Shown piece by piece: positions 35,434-44,065 of a DNA stretch of 64,000 nucleotides. The number at the start of each line of letters is the position of its first letter. Position 1 is the first letter of the stretch. Under the pieces are notes generated by a model. It worked only from the letters and a program-made list of their open reading frames with translations. It was not told where the DNA came from and did not search any database. The DNA comes from an uncultured Veillonella sp. (GTDB lineage Bacteria; Bacillota; Negativicutes; Veillonellales; Veillonellaceae): positions 1-64,000 of the forward strand of contig URQX01000002.1 of assembly GCA_900550175.1 (NCBI GenBank), in the 5' to 3' direction. The translations under genes and the position numbers were made by a program.

Positions 35434-37257
35434 TTAAATGACTGAAACACCCGTGCTAGTATCGTCAGCACGATGAATGGAATCAATGCCCACGGCTTGC
35501 CAGCCCCAGCTATTCTTTTTCTTATTAAAGGATCGGATAGCGGTCAACGAAACGACATCACCGTTCATCAAATGGTGCTGTTCCACTAATTTTTTATCGA
35601 TAAATACATTATGTTTCACTGTGAAGGCTATCCCAGCCTCTATAACTTTAATTTTTTCGCCAAATTGTTTAATAAGCGTCTTTGGTGCCTCTTCGTCAGT
35701 AATTTCACAGGATACGGCTTGGAATCCCGTAGTGCCATCTGAACGTTCATAAGTGGTATAAACAACAGACACTACATCCATTTCACGAATAGATGTCTGA
35801 TTATCATAATGGTACGTAAGGGTTCTGTCACCTTCGGCGACGATAAATGCCTTGTGTGCTTTTTCAGAAATATAATTCACTACCCCAATGGTAGTTGGTA
35901 GGAATCTATTAAGTAATTCCGCTGCTGCTAAACTATGCTCTTTATAAAATCCATCATCAATGGATGGGCTATCCGACACATACCAGCTAGCATGCATATA
36001 CTGATTGAGGGTTTCCCCTATTTTATGACCTTCCTTCGTGCGATACGCATGCAACGCTTGAACCTCGGCACTTGCCAAATCATACTGACCTAACGCCACC
36101 AATTCTTGAATAGCACCCAGTTTAGCACGCCCATTAAATTGTAAATCACATTGGCACGTGAGCGACTTAGCATAACAAGATAATGCCATAGCATGATCAC
36201 CCGCCATAGTCTCCGCCAAACCATTCCAAAGCCAGAACGAACTGGGCTTAGATTGTAATAGGTGGAGAATGATATCTCGTGCTTTATCAACTTCGCCCAC
36301 CAACAAGTAGGCCTTTGCCAAGGACCATTGTAAGAAGAATGTATTTTCCGTCAAAGAACCTATACGTTTTTCCGTGATATCACACAAATGATGAATAATG
36401 TCCTTATCCACATACCGATTGAGGCTATCCAAGGACTTTTTAAGAACCCGCATCACCAAGGATGGCCATTCGTGATGTTTACCATCACTGCCCACATACG
36501 GTGCCACCTGATAATCACACGCTTCAAGCTCGTCAAAATCCATTTGTAATGCGTAATTGTACAATGCGATATGCCCCTCTACATTATCAATAGATAGCAC
36601 CGTTCCCCAAATACACCGTAATAAGGATACCTCTTGTGAAAGTCCCAACGAGAATAGCTCGTCTAAACATCCTGTCACATGTTGAATAGTAAGAGGTGAC
36701 TCTTTCGCCTTTTGCTGTAGTATCTTATATAGACACCATGCATAGGATCGTTTTACCGTCACATCATCTGAAAACTCTGCATGCAATGTCTTCGCTCGTT
36801 TTGTAGCTTCTAAGATTTCACCTGCAGCCTTAAGCTCTTTAATAGTAGATAATTCCTTAATCGCCGGACTACCAAGGCGCAAAGCATACTGTGTCTGTTT
36901 AAATAGAATATCATCAGCTTCGTCAATAGCTAATTTTTGTAGTTCACCTTGATACAGCTTTACCTCGCCATCGTCATGCATTGCATTGGCTCGTTTGATG
37001 AGGTCAATCAGGCACCATGCACAAGCACGGATATCCCAAGGGCCTGGATTGGGTTGCTTTATCAAGGTTTGAGCCATTGCATAGGCATTATCAAGGTTCC
37101 CCTCTCGACGCGCTTCGAATACGTCCATACTAGTAACCCGACTTGCACCAACATCCGCATCATCATTGGTAGCCATAGCGTTGGTCATTGTCATATCCTT
37201 ATCATCAGTCATCCCTATCACACCCTCGTTAGTTGCATTCCAATTTATAGATTCCAT
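35434..37257 (-). CDS. TPR protein with two C-terminal OB/cold-shock-like domains (607 aa)
   Basis: Residues about 45-420 are helical repeats with AYAMAQTLI, AWCLYKIL and ALSCYAKSL units of the TPR type. From about 465 two beta-rich segments follow: GVVNYISEKAHKAFIVAEGD, and GIAFTVKHNVFIDKKLVEQH with LMNGDVVSLTAI. The latter resembles a cold-shock or S1-like OB fold. This suggests an RNA-linked scaffold. Its promoter (37321-37366) carries the same box as the cas operon, and it lies divergent from the WYL gene, so it is probably part of the CRISPR response. Role unknown. Confidence 0.7.
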   Translation of the reverse strand: MESINWNATNEGVIGMTDDKDMTMTNAMATNDDADVGASRVTSMDVFEARREGNLDNAYAMAQTLIKQPNPGPWDIRACAWCLIDLIKRANAMHDDGEVKLYQGELQKLAIDEADDILFKQTQYALRLGSPAIKELSTIKELKAAGEILEATKRAKTLHAEFSDDVTVKRSYAWCLYKILQQKAKESPLTIQHVTGCLDELFSLGLSQEVSLLRCIWGTVLSIDNVEGHIALYNYALQMDFDELEACDYQVAPYVGSDGKHHEWPSLVMRVLKKSLDSLNRYVDKDIIHHLCDITEKRIGSLTENTFFLQWSLAKAYLLVGEVDKARDIILHLLQSKPSSFWLWNGLAETMAGDHAMALSCYAKSLTCQCDLQFNGRAKLGAIQELVALGQYDLASAEVQALHAYRTKEGHKIGETLNQYMHASWYVSDSPSIDDGFYKEHSLAAAELLNRFLPTTIGVVNYISEKAHKAFIVAEGDRTLTYHYDNQTSIREMDVVSVVYTTYERSDGTTGFQAVSCEITDEEAPKTLIKQFGEKIKVIEAGIAFTVKHNVFIDKKLVEQHHLMNGDVVSLTAIRSFNKKKNSWGWQAVGIDSIHRADDTSTGVSVI

Positions 37258-37320
37258 ATAAGCCTCCTTGAAAATAGATTTCCTTATGTAGCACTAATTT
37301 CTTGTTATTTCTGTATCGTT

Positions 37321-37366
37321 AGTATATCCAAGAACGCCATACATAACAGTTCAAAAAAACTAGGAA
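37321..37366 (-). promoter_or_regulatory. Box-type promoter D
   Basis: TTCCTAGTTTTTTTGA (37351-37366), 24 bp, TATACT (37321-37326) on the minus strand. It lies in the divergent region between the TPR/OB gene and the WYL regulator. Confidence 0.65.
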
Positions 37367-37459
37367 TTAATCATCTCTAGGGCAATTCAACTCTATAAAA
37401 ATACATTAAAATTTGTTATAGTATTCATGAAAGTTTCATTTTCAAACTAAGGAGGACCT

Positions 37460-39790
37460 ATGCCAAGTGTAACGAATTATCTAAAAAACGTTAAAAATAT
37501 GCGTCTCTTTTTTCGTAGCTTAGCCATGGGCCTACATACGAGAAACACGGCACCTAAACGAGGTATCAAAAAAAGTCTTCACGACGATTACTTAAAACGC
37601 CTCGCCTATTTCAATATGGGGTCCAAGATTCGGGACACTCAAATCGGACGTACGCGCGTCCATACCATTACCAAGCAAGATTTTTACTGGGGTCACAATT
37701 ATTTAGCCAATTTGTACGCACTCTATGCAATGAAGCCAGAAACAATTATCCTAATTTTGGCTATTATCAATACTATTAGTAAATATACGAGTTGCACCAT
37801 AACAGAGATATACGAGCATATCAACGATGATCCGTATATATTACCGGCATACCAATCGTTTTTAGAGGAAAAATATAAAGATTCGAAGAAAGAAATTCCA
37901 GATATTATCGAAAAGCAAACCCTAACACGGATCATAAAAAAACTTATTACAATTGGTATTATTGAGGAGATTATACAAAAGAATACCTATGTATATAGCC
38001 TAGTTTCAATCGGTCTTGAATCATGTACACTACAAGAATTAGAACAGCTAAATCGTGCTGTATTCGTATATAAAAATATCTCTTTATTTGGTACTGCTGG
38101 ACACACCTTACTAGCCAAGTTACAAACGCTCATCAGTGATACATCCCTCTTAGATGAACTAGAACAGCCAACACCACCGGATTACGAATCACAATATATA
38201 TTTACCTATAATAATCCATTGCACATCATCGATGAAACAATTCTGTATACCCTTGCCGATGCCTTACATCACCATAAAATGGTTGAGCTTAATTTCTGCA
38301 ATAAACGTAGACCCAAAGTAACGGTTCGACCTGTGAGGATTGAATCAGATTATATAGGCAACCGCGATTACCTTATAGCCGTACATCATCATACACTCGT
38401 TACCTACCGGATTGATACTATAAGTGCAGTAAGCATAAAAAACACTTATAACAATGATACGCCACCACCAGTAGCTAAAGCGCGTTATAATACAACACTT
38501 CATCTACGGTTCCACAAGTTACAGGGATATACGACAGCATGGACCCATTTTGTAGATACGTTCCGCCACATGCTAACTAATTGTGAAAAATCTACGACAG
38601 AATACACTGATATTTATATACACGTTCAAGATGGGCAGATCCTTCTCCCTTTGTTGCGTACTTTTTTACCTTATATTGAAATCATACAAAGCACACCGGA
38701 AAGCATTCGTAAGCGGTTCAATGACAACTTACGATACACCCAATACGAAACTGTATCTGAACCAAGCAGCTATACTAAAAAGCCCCATCCATCTTGGAAT
38801 CTGCTTTCACCAGAACCAGTCGAATCAGACGCGACCACCTCACCACTACTAAATGAAATCACGGCCGTAACCTGTGCCACACAATACCGAATTCAACAAG
38901 ACCTCATTAATGGCGTAGCCTACATATTAGATGATTTACAATTTATCATGAAGCACCGTCCCTTATTAGATAGTTATGCACCGGTAGAAGAAAACGACCA
39001 ATACGAACACGCCTTACCAAGCTATATCGTTCGACCAGAGGCACATGGGCTAGAACCACTGTTTCCCAATTTACCATCACTTGTTACCACTATAGCAGAG
39101 CGCATGTTCTTAAAAGATTTACTGAGTGATAATCGTATCAACTGGATGATACCTCATACTGTGAGTCAACAATTGGCACAAGCATTATATGATGTACCGA
39201 ATACATTACCAAATCATACGTGGAACAACCGCAGTCTCGCTATCGATGAAACAGCGGAGTCCTACGAAAATCATCAACGTTGTACTGATGCCATGATGAA
39301 CGGTACGAGTATCTCTTGGACTACTGCCGGAACTACCATGACAGTACTTCCTTGCAAGATGGAATATAACGGAGCTACCAATGGCTATGCACTCATTGGA
39401 TATCACCTTGATGATCATACGTTTGGGTATTATCCACTGCACACCCTACCTAGTGTCACAGTTGGTATAAATCAGATTGACATCGATATAGATGCTATGT
39501 ACAGAGAATACCAAGAGACAAACCAACAAACCGTAACCTTCTCTGTATACGATATTAATAATGCCATCGATCGTTGTTTTAATGCCTTCTCTAACTATGA
39601 CATTGTAGGGAGTGAAACAGATCCGAACGAGTTTACACTCAATGTAGCATACTTGCCGTTCCAAGAAACGGATATCCTACGTATCCTATTGTCCCTCGGT
39701 GCCGCAGTCCGCGTACATGAACCACAAACACTCAAAGAAAAACTCGACAGTATATACAAACAAGCCATTACATTGTTAGGAGAGTCATAA
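37460..39790 (+). CDS. WYL-domain transcriptional regulator-like protein (776 aa)
   Basis: The N-terminal half has a helical DNA-binding-like region (TCTITEIYEHINDDPYI near 110 looks like a winged helix). At about 265-330 lies a WYL domain: HKMVELNFCNKRRPKVTVRP, VRIESDYIGNRDYLIAVHHH, YRIDTISAVSI. The C-terminal 400 residues are unfamiliar. WYL proteins often regulate CRISPR-Cas and other defence operons, with nucleotide or ssDNA/RNA ligands. Start: AAGGAGGACCT then ATG. Its TAATG stop/start overlap couples it to the CARF-HEPN gene. It is the best candidate for the factor reading the four boxes. Confidence 0.75.
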   Translation: MPSVTNYLKNVKNMRLFFRSLAMGLHTRNTAPKRGIKKSLHDDYLKRLAYFNMGSKIRDTQIGRTRVHTITKQDFYWGHNYLANLYALYAMKPETIILILAIINTISKYTSCTITEIYEHINDDPYILPAYQSFLEEKYKDSKKEIPDIIEKQTLTRIIKKLITIGIIEEIIQKNTYVYSLVSIGLESCTLQELEQLNRAVFVYKNISLFGTAGHTLLAKLQTLISDTSLLDELEQPTPPDYESQYIFTYNNPLHIIDETILYTLADALHHHKMVELNFCNKRRPKVTVRPVRIESDYIGNRDYLIAVHHHTLVTYRIDTISAVSIKNTYNNDTPPPVAKARYNTTLHLRFHKLQGYTTAWTHFVDTFRHMLTNCEKSTTEYTDIYIHVQDGQILLPLLRTFLPYIEIIQSTPESIRKRFNDNLRYTQYETVSEPSSYTKKPHPSWNLLSPEPVESDATTSPLLNEITAVTCATQYRIQQDLINGVAYILDDLQFIMKHRPLLDSYAPVEENDQYEHALPSYIVRPEAHGLEPLFPNLPSLVTTIAERMFLKDLLSDNRINWMIPHTVSQQLAQALYDVPNTLPNHTWNNRSLAIDETAESYENHQRCTDAMMNGTSISWTTAGTTMTVLPCKMEYNGATNGYALIGYHLDDHTFGYYPLHTLPSVTVGINQIDIDIDAMYREYQETNQQTVTFSVYDINNAIDRCFNAFSNYDIVGSETDPNEFTLNVAYLPFQETDILRILLSLGAAVRVHEPQTLKEKLDSIYKQAITLLGES

Positions 39791-41730
39791 TGGAACACCA
39801 TATATACCTTACGTTTTTGACAGCATTTAAATCTAAATTCCCATATGATGAAGATAGGCTCAGAAATACACTTGTATCGACAACGATTAAAAAGCCTTAT
39901 AACGAAATCATACAAACTAGTGAATCCGTATTAAAGACCGTACTCCATGATAAACGGAACCAGTTTACATTAGAAAAACTATTCTTTTTTGAAACAAAGG
40001 AACTTTCAACAAAAATCAAATGTGTAGACAATCCAAGTCAACATATTACGACAAAACAAATCTTTGAATCACGCATAACTGATTTTATCAATGAATATAA
40101 CATCGATTTGGACTGGTCATCCAACACGGTCGAATATATCAAATGCGGCGATATCGAAAATATCAGCAACCTCAAGGCAAGTATCCTCGACATGTCCCAA
40201 CAAATGATGAAGTTTTATCATGCCCAACCTAAAGAAGATACAGTAACATTGCATGTAGATTTGACGGGAGGTCCTCGCACAGCTATCATGCTCATGCTCG
40301 CCATCATTCGCCTCGTGGCCTACCAAGGCATACAAATCGGCTCTATTTCATATGCTAACTTAGATAATGAAAGCAATACGATTACTATATATGAAAGCAA
40401 GGATATTTATTTCCTATTCGACATGATTGCCGGTTTCTCCGAGTTCACACACTATGGTGATGCTAACACATTGCGTCATTACTTTGACCAAACCAACACC
40501 GAAGATGAACTAACCAATCAACTACTCTCTAAAATGGGTGATTTTTCAGAAGCAATCAGCCTATCTAGTCGCGGATTATTCCAATCATCCGTAGAAGGTA
40601 TTGATACATTATTTACTAATATTTCCAATCGTCCTCAAGATAATAGTCAGTTTGAATTAGGTATCTTTCAGCTCATGCGCAATAAAATCCAAGAAAGCTA
40701 CGAGACCATATTATCCGATCCAGAGGATGACCTTGTATATATCGAGTGGTGCCTGCAAAATGATTACTTGCAACAAGCATTGGCGCTATTCATTGAATAT
40801 GTACCACGGACTATTCTGAAGGAAAAGATTATTCATCTTGATGCCAATACATTCAAGACTAAAAAGAATGACAACCGTAGCACGGAAATGCTACACTTTA
40901 ACCAAATCAACGATAAAATCGGATCTTTTTTAGCAGATCTACAAACCACCTATATGTCTCAAGCTATACAGGCTACTAAAAAAGCATTACATGACTATTT
41001 AGACGAATTAGCAACAACATCTATCAGTATTAGTAATTTAGCAGATTCTAGTGAAAAACCAATTTCAAAAGAGATGACTCAGCTACCTACATTAGAAGCC
41101 AACCTTTACCAACAAGTAGATACTATAATGAATCAATATCACATCTTACCAGGCATGAATTCTTCACAATATCAATTTAAACAGTTCATCAAATTCCTAA
41201 GTGATATTACACTAAATGGATCTAATATGGGAAATCTAAATGCCCTTCCGAAAGAAGTCCGTCAAGTATGTGTCAACTTGATAGCAAAGAAAAACTCTAC
41301 TGTAAAAAATCTAATACACGTTGACGATAACTATTGTATTACGATACATAGAGGTGCTAAATATTTTTTAATACGAAAAGAATTATTTAATGGATTAAAG
41401 AACAACTGTAATGATGAAACAATCAAAATTATCTTCAACTTTACAGCCGATAATGATAAGCTTTATACCTATGATTACGAAAACGATTTTCCTAACAATA
41501 TATTTAACATTAAAGGGCTATCGCTTAATCAATACTTATCTGAACCGCTCGCCAACGATACCATTGATTTGCTAACTTCATACAATACACTCAAACAAGT
41601 TCGTAACGATACGGCCCATGCCAACGAAGAAAAAAAAGGCCGCTATACAAGCAGCCGAGATATACGTCATGAAATAAAACGATGTTTGGGGATAATAAGG
41701 AAACTAACTATGCATATCAAAGCGTGTTAA
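39790..41730 (+). CDS. CARF-HEPN ancillary RNase (Csm6/Csx1-like, 646 aa)
   Basis: The N-terminal domain carries LHVDLTGGPRTAIMLMLAII with DLTGG at about 157-161, the ligand loop of CARF domains. The C-terminus ends with QVRNDTAHANEEKKGRYTSS, where R605-N-D-T-A-H610 is the Rx4H catalytic motif of HEPN RNases. A long helical middle region separates them. The expected role is nonspecific RNA cleavage when cyclic oligoadenylate from Cas10 binds. The start overlaps the WYL stop by 1 bp. Confidence 0.85.
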   Translation: MEHHIYLTFLTAFKSKFPYDEDRLRNTLVSTTIKKPYNEIIQTSESVLKTVLHDKRNQFTLEKLFFFETKELSTKIKCVDNPSQHITTKQIFESRITDFINEYNIDLDWSSNTVEYIKCGDIENISNLKASILDMSQQMMKFYHAQPKEDTVTLHVDLTGGPRTAIMLMLAIIRLVAYQGIQIGSISYANLDNESNTITIYESKDIYFLFDMIAGFSEFTHYGDANTLRHYFDQTNTEDELTNQLLSKMGDFSEAISLSSRGLFQSSVEGIDTLFTNISNRPQDNSQFELGIFQLMRNKIQESYETILSDPEDDLVYIEWCLQNDYLQQALALFIEYVPRTILKEKIIHLDANTFKTKKNDNRSTEMLHFNQINDKIGSFLADLQTTYMSQAIQATKKALHDYLDELATTSISISNLADSSEKPISKEMTQLPTLEANLYQQVDTIMNQYHILPGMNSSQYQFKQFIKFLSDITLNGSNMGNLNALPKEVRQVCVNLIAKKNSTVKNLIHVDDNYCITIHRGAKYFLIRKELFNGLKNNCNDETIKIIFNFTADNDKLYTYDYENDFPNNIFNIKGLSLNQYLSEPLANDTIDLLTSYNTLKQVRNDTAHANEEKKGRYTSSRDIRHEIKRCLGIIRKLTMHIKAC

Positions 41731-41751
41731 TCGAAAATTAAATAAAAAATA

Positions 41752-41802
41752 AAAGGAACCATTTCAACTCATCTATATAAGTTAAAATGGTTCCTTTTTA
41801 GA
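41752..41802. terminator. Bidirectional terminator
   Basis: AAAGGAACCATTTNAACT pairs with AGTTAAAATGGTTCCTTT and is followed by TTTAG. It closes the WYL/CARF operon and also lies downstream of the minus-strand gene at 41855. Confidence 0.8.
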
Positions 41803-41854
41803 ATTACCTAGTTATATCTTTTATGTTCTATTTCTAATTTCTCTTGATATTTTC

Positions 41855-44038
41855 CTATCTAAACATATACACCAACAACTCTTTATAGTTATCTCTTATC
41901 AGATTATTAGTAAATAGTTCTTTTGATTGTTTAGCTAACTCATTATCACCAACCAATGTATAGTATTCAACCAGTCCTCCAGCAATAATATTATCGATAG
42001 CCGCAGCTCGTTCTTGTACGATTGTTTGGGTTAGTTGCATAAATTCTGCAGCTAATTCATTTTTATTGAATTTAACAGCTAGTAGTGCAAAGTACTTATA
42101 AATAAGTTCCCATGGATGACCATTCACATGTTCAGCTTTATTGCCTTTATGTAAATTTTGTATCCAGCTTAATAGGTTGCGGCGCTTTTCCGAGTTCAAC
42201 TCGTCTACATAAAATCTATACAATGCCTTAATGTACACATAAAACGCAAATTTAAAGGATTGTACCTTTTGCTCGTCGTCTGTCATATCTTTCAAATAGC
42301 TAAATTGTTCCCATACATTGTCATGTCCGCCAAAATACTGGGACGCATATTTTTCATAGCCATCACGGTTATCCATATCAATGTAGTGATGAAGCAAATA
42401 AGATAGTGTAATGTTATAATCGATTGATTTTTCATCAAATTGAGCTAATGCTTGTTCAAAGTACTCCTCAGCCTGAGTATCTTGCAAATAAGCATAGACT
42501 TGACCGCACTGGCTTAATGCACGGCCTTTACTAATGCTAACTATATCATCAGACTCAACTAATAATTGACGTAAGGATGCCAATTCATCCTCATATTCGA
42601 GGATTTCTTTTGCTAGTGAAAGTGCCTCTTCATATCTATATTGATCATTAAGCATAACTACTCTACGTTTGAGAGTTAGCAAATAGTCCTCTACATGACA
42701 ATATTTAGCGAATCCTTTTGCAATCTCAAAGCATCGTTCAGCCATTAAGCTGTCTCCAATATGGTTATATGCTGTAATCCCCGCATCATAAAACGCATAT
42801 TTACTAGCTTCAGATTTTTCTAGATTCGCTACTAATGGTTCTAAATGGTTATATAAATACACCAGCTCATCCTGTTTCAGCAGGTTAGAATTCGCATACT
42901 TGGCAAACTGGCGAACGGATTCCTCTATCGCTTCGACATCTGTGGCCGCTGAAATCCATTGCTCGATTTTCGGGAACCATTGCTCCCAATAATAGTCTTT
43001 AAAATCACTACGACTTTGCTTTGTTTCAAAAAGTGTAGATAACACTTTAAAATAGTCTTTTTGTTGATATGCCATAACAGCTTTTTCATAGGCCATATCA
43101 ATATCGTCATATGTAAAGATGAGATTTTGACTAGAGCCATTAAGTCGAGTAGCTTGCTCAACAAACGATTGATGCCAAGCTAGAGGGCTTTCACCAGTTT
43201 TATTATGATTTAAAATCGCACAAATCGTATCTGCTAAGTAGAGAAAAGTATATCGTGTAGATTCAGATTCATTAGCATTGTAATAAATAGAACGTACTGA
43301 GAAATCCTCAATCTCTAAATCCAAACGATTGGTTTCTAATAATTTACGATCTAAAGCAGCACGGTAATTATAGTCATTTGCCACTTGGAAAAAGCGTGTA
43401 TCATTATTGGTATTTGCTTCTGGTGTACTATTCTTGAAATCAAAATCTTTATAGCCTAAATTAATATATTTCTTACAAAGCTCCTTATCGCTAGCTTTCA
43501 CAGGAACTAAACGTGTGGCTAAATCAAATTTAACCTTAGCTACATGCAAATCAAAGGGATTATGAAAAACAAGGCGTGATACCGTTGAGTAAGCCATATT
43601 CATATATAAATTACTAGCATATTCATCATTAACAAGCATACTAGTAGACTTATGATTCAAGATGGTCTTGCCTGTTCCGCTCTTAAGCATCATAACAATA
43701 CGATATTGACCATTTCTCTTATATTTACCAATTGGCTTTCCTTTATAAGTACATTGTTGAAAGAACTCTGGCAAGGTTTCTTGCAACTCTGTTTTCATTA
43801 ATTTTACATTATATCCATTCGTATTACGCTTATTAGTATGTAAATCCTCTGGATACTTACATTCAACCGTTTCTGCCACAGCACGGAAATAATCATCTAA
43901 CCGCTGCTTTTCATTCCAAGCATCTTTATCATGCCCTTTATCATCATATACAATACCTGCTATAAAGAGAGGTTCTTTATTCCCAGCGCCCTTAAAACCT
44001 TCAAAATCCCCATTTTCATCTAATGCAATCGTAATCAT
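41855..44038 (-). CDS. DUF3800-like/TPR protein 1 (727 aa)
   Basis: The N-terminus MITIALDENGDFEGF, then PLFIAGIVYDDKG, resembles the DUF3800 opening (xhDESG(D/N), then a strand), and FLYLADTICAIL near 270 resembles its C-terminal Q/L-x-A-D-x-(I/L) helix. DUF3800 is predicted to have an RNase H-like fold. Residues about 300-727 form TPR-like helices (AYAFYDAGITAYNHIGDSLM, AYLQDTQAEEYFEQALAQF). It is preceded by the paralogue at 44066 with a 27-bp gap, and stands between the CARF gene and array 3. Here the acidic residues are kept. Role in defence is inferred from location. Confidence 0.6.
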   Translation of the reverse strand: MITIALDENGDFEGFKGAGNKEPLFIAGIVYDDKGHDKDAWNEKQRLDDYFRAVAETVECKYPEDLHTNKRNTNGYNVKLMKTELQETLPEFFQQCTYKGKPIGKYKRNGQYRIVMMLKSGTGKTILNHKSTSMLVNDEYASNLYMNMAYSTVSRLVFHNPFDLHVAKVKFDLATRLVPVKASDKELCKKYINLGYKDFDFKNSTPEANTNNDTRFFQVANDYNYRAALDRKLLETNRLDLEIEDFSVRSIYYNANESESTRYTFLYLADTICAILNHNKTGESPLAWHQSFVEQATRLNGSSQNLIFTYDDIDMAYEKAVMAYQQKDYFKVLSTLFETKQSRSDFKDYYWEQWFPKIEQWISAATDVEAIEESVRQFAKYANSNLLKQDELVYLYNHLEPLVANLEKSEASKYAFYDAGITAYNHIGDSLMAERCFEIAKGFAKYCHVEDYLLTLKRRVVMLNDQYRYEEALSLAKEILEYEDELASLRQLLVESDDIVSISKGRALSQCGQVYAYLQDTQAEEYFEQALAQFDEKSIDYNITLSYLLHHYIDMDNRDGYEKYASQYFGGHDNVWEQFSYLKDMTDDEQKVQSFKFAFYVYIKALYRFYVDELNSEKRRNLLSWIQNLHKGNKAEHVNGHPWELIYKYFALLAVKFNKNELAAEFMQLTQTIVQERAAAIDNIIAGGLVEYYTLVGDNELAKQSKELFTNNLIRDNYKELLVYMFR

Positions 44039-44065
44039 ACTAATCTTCCCTTACATATATATGAC

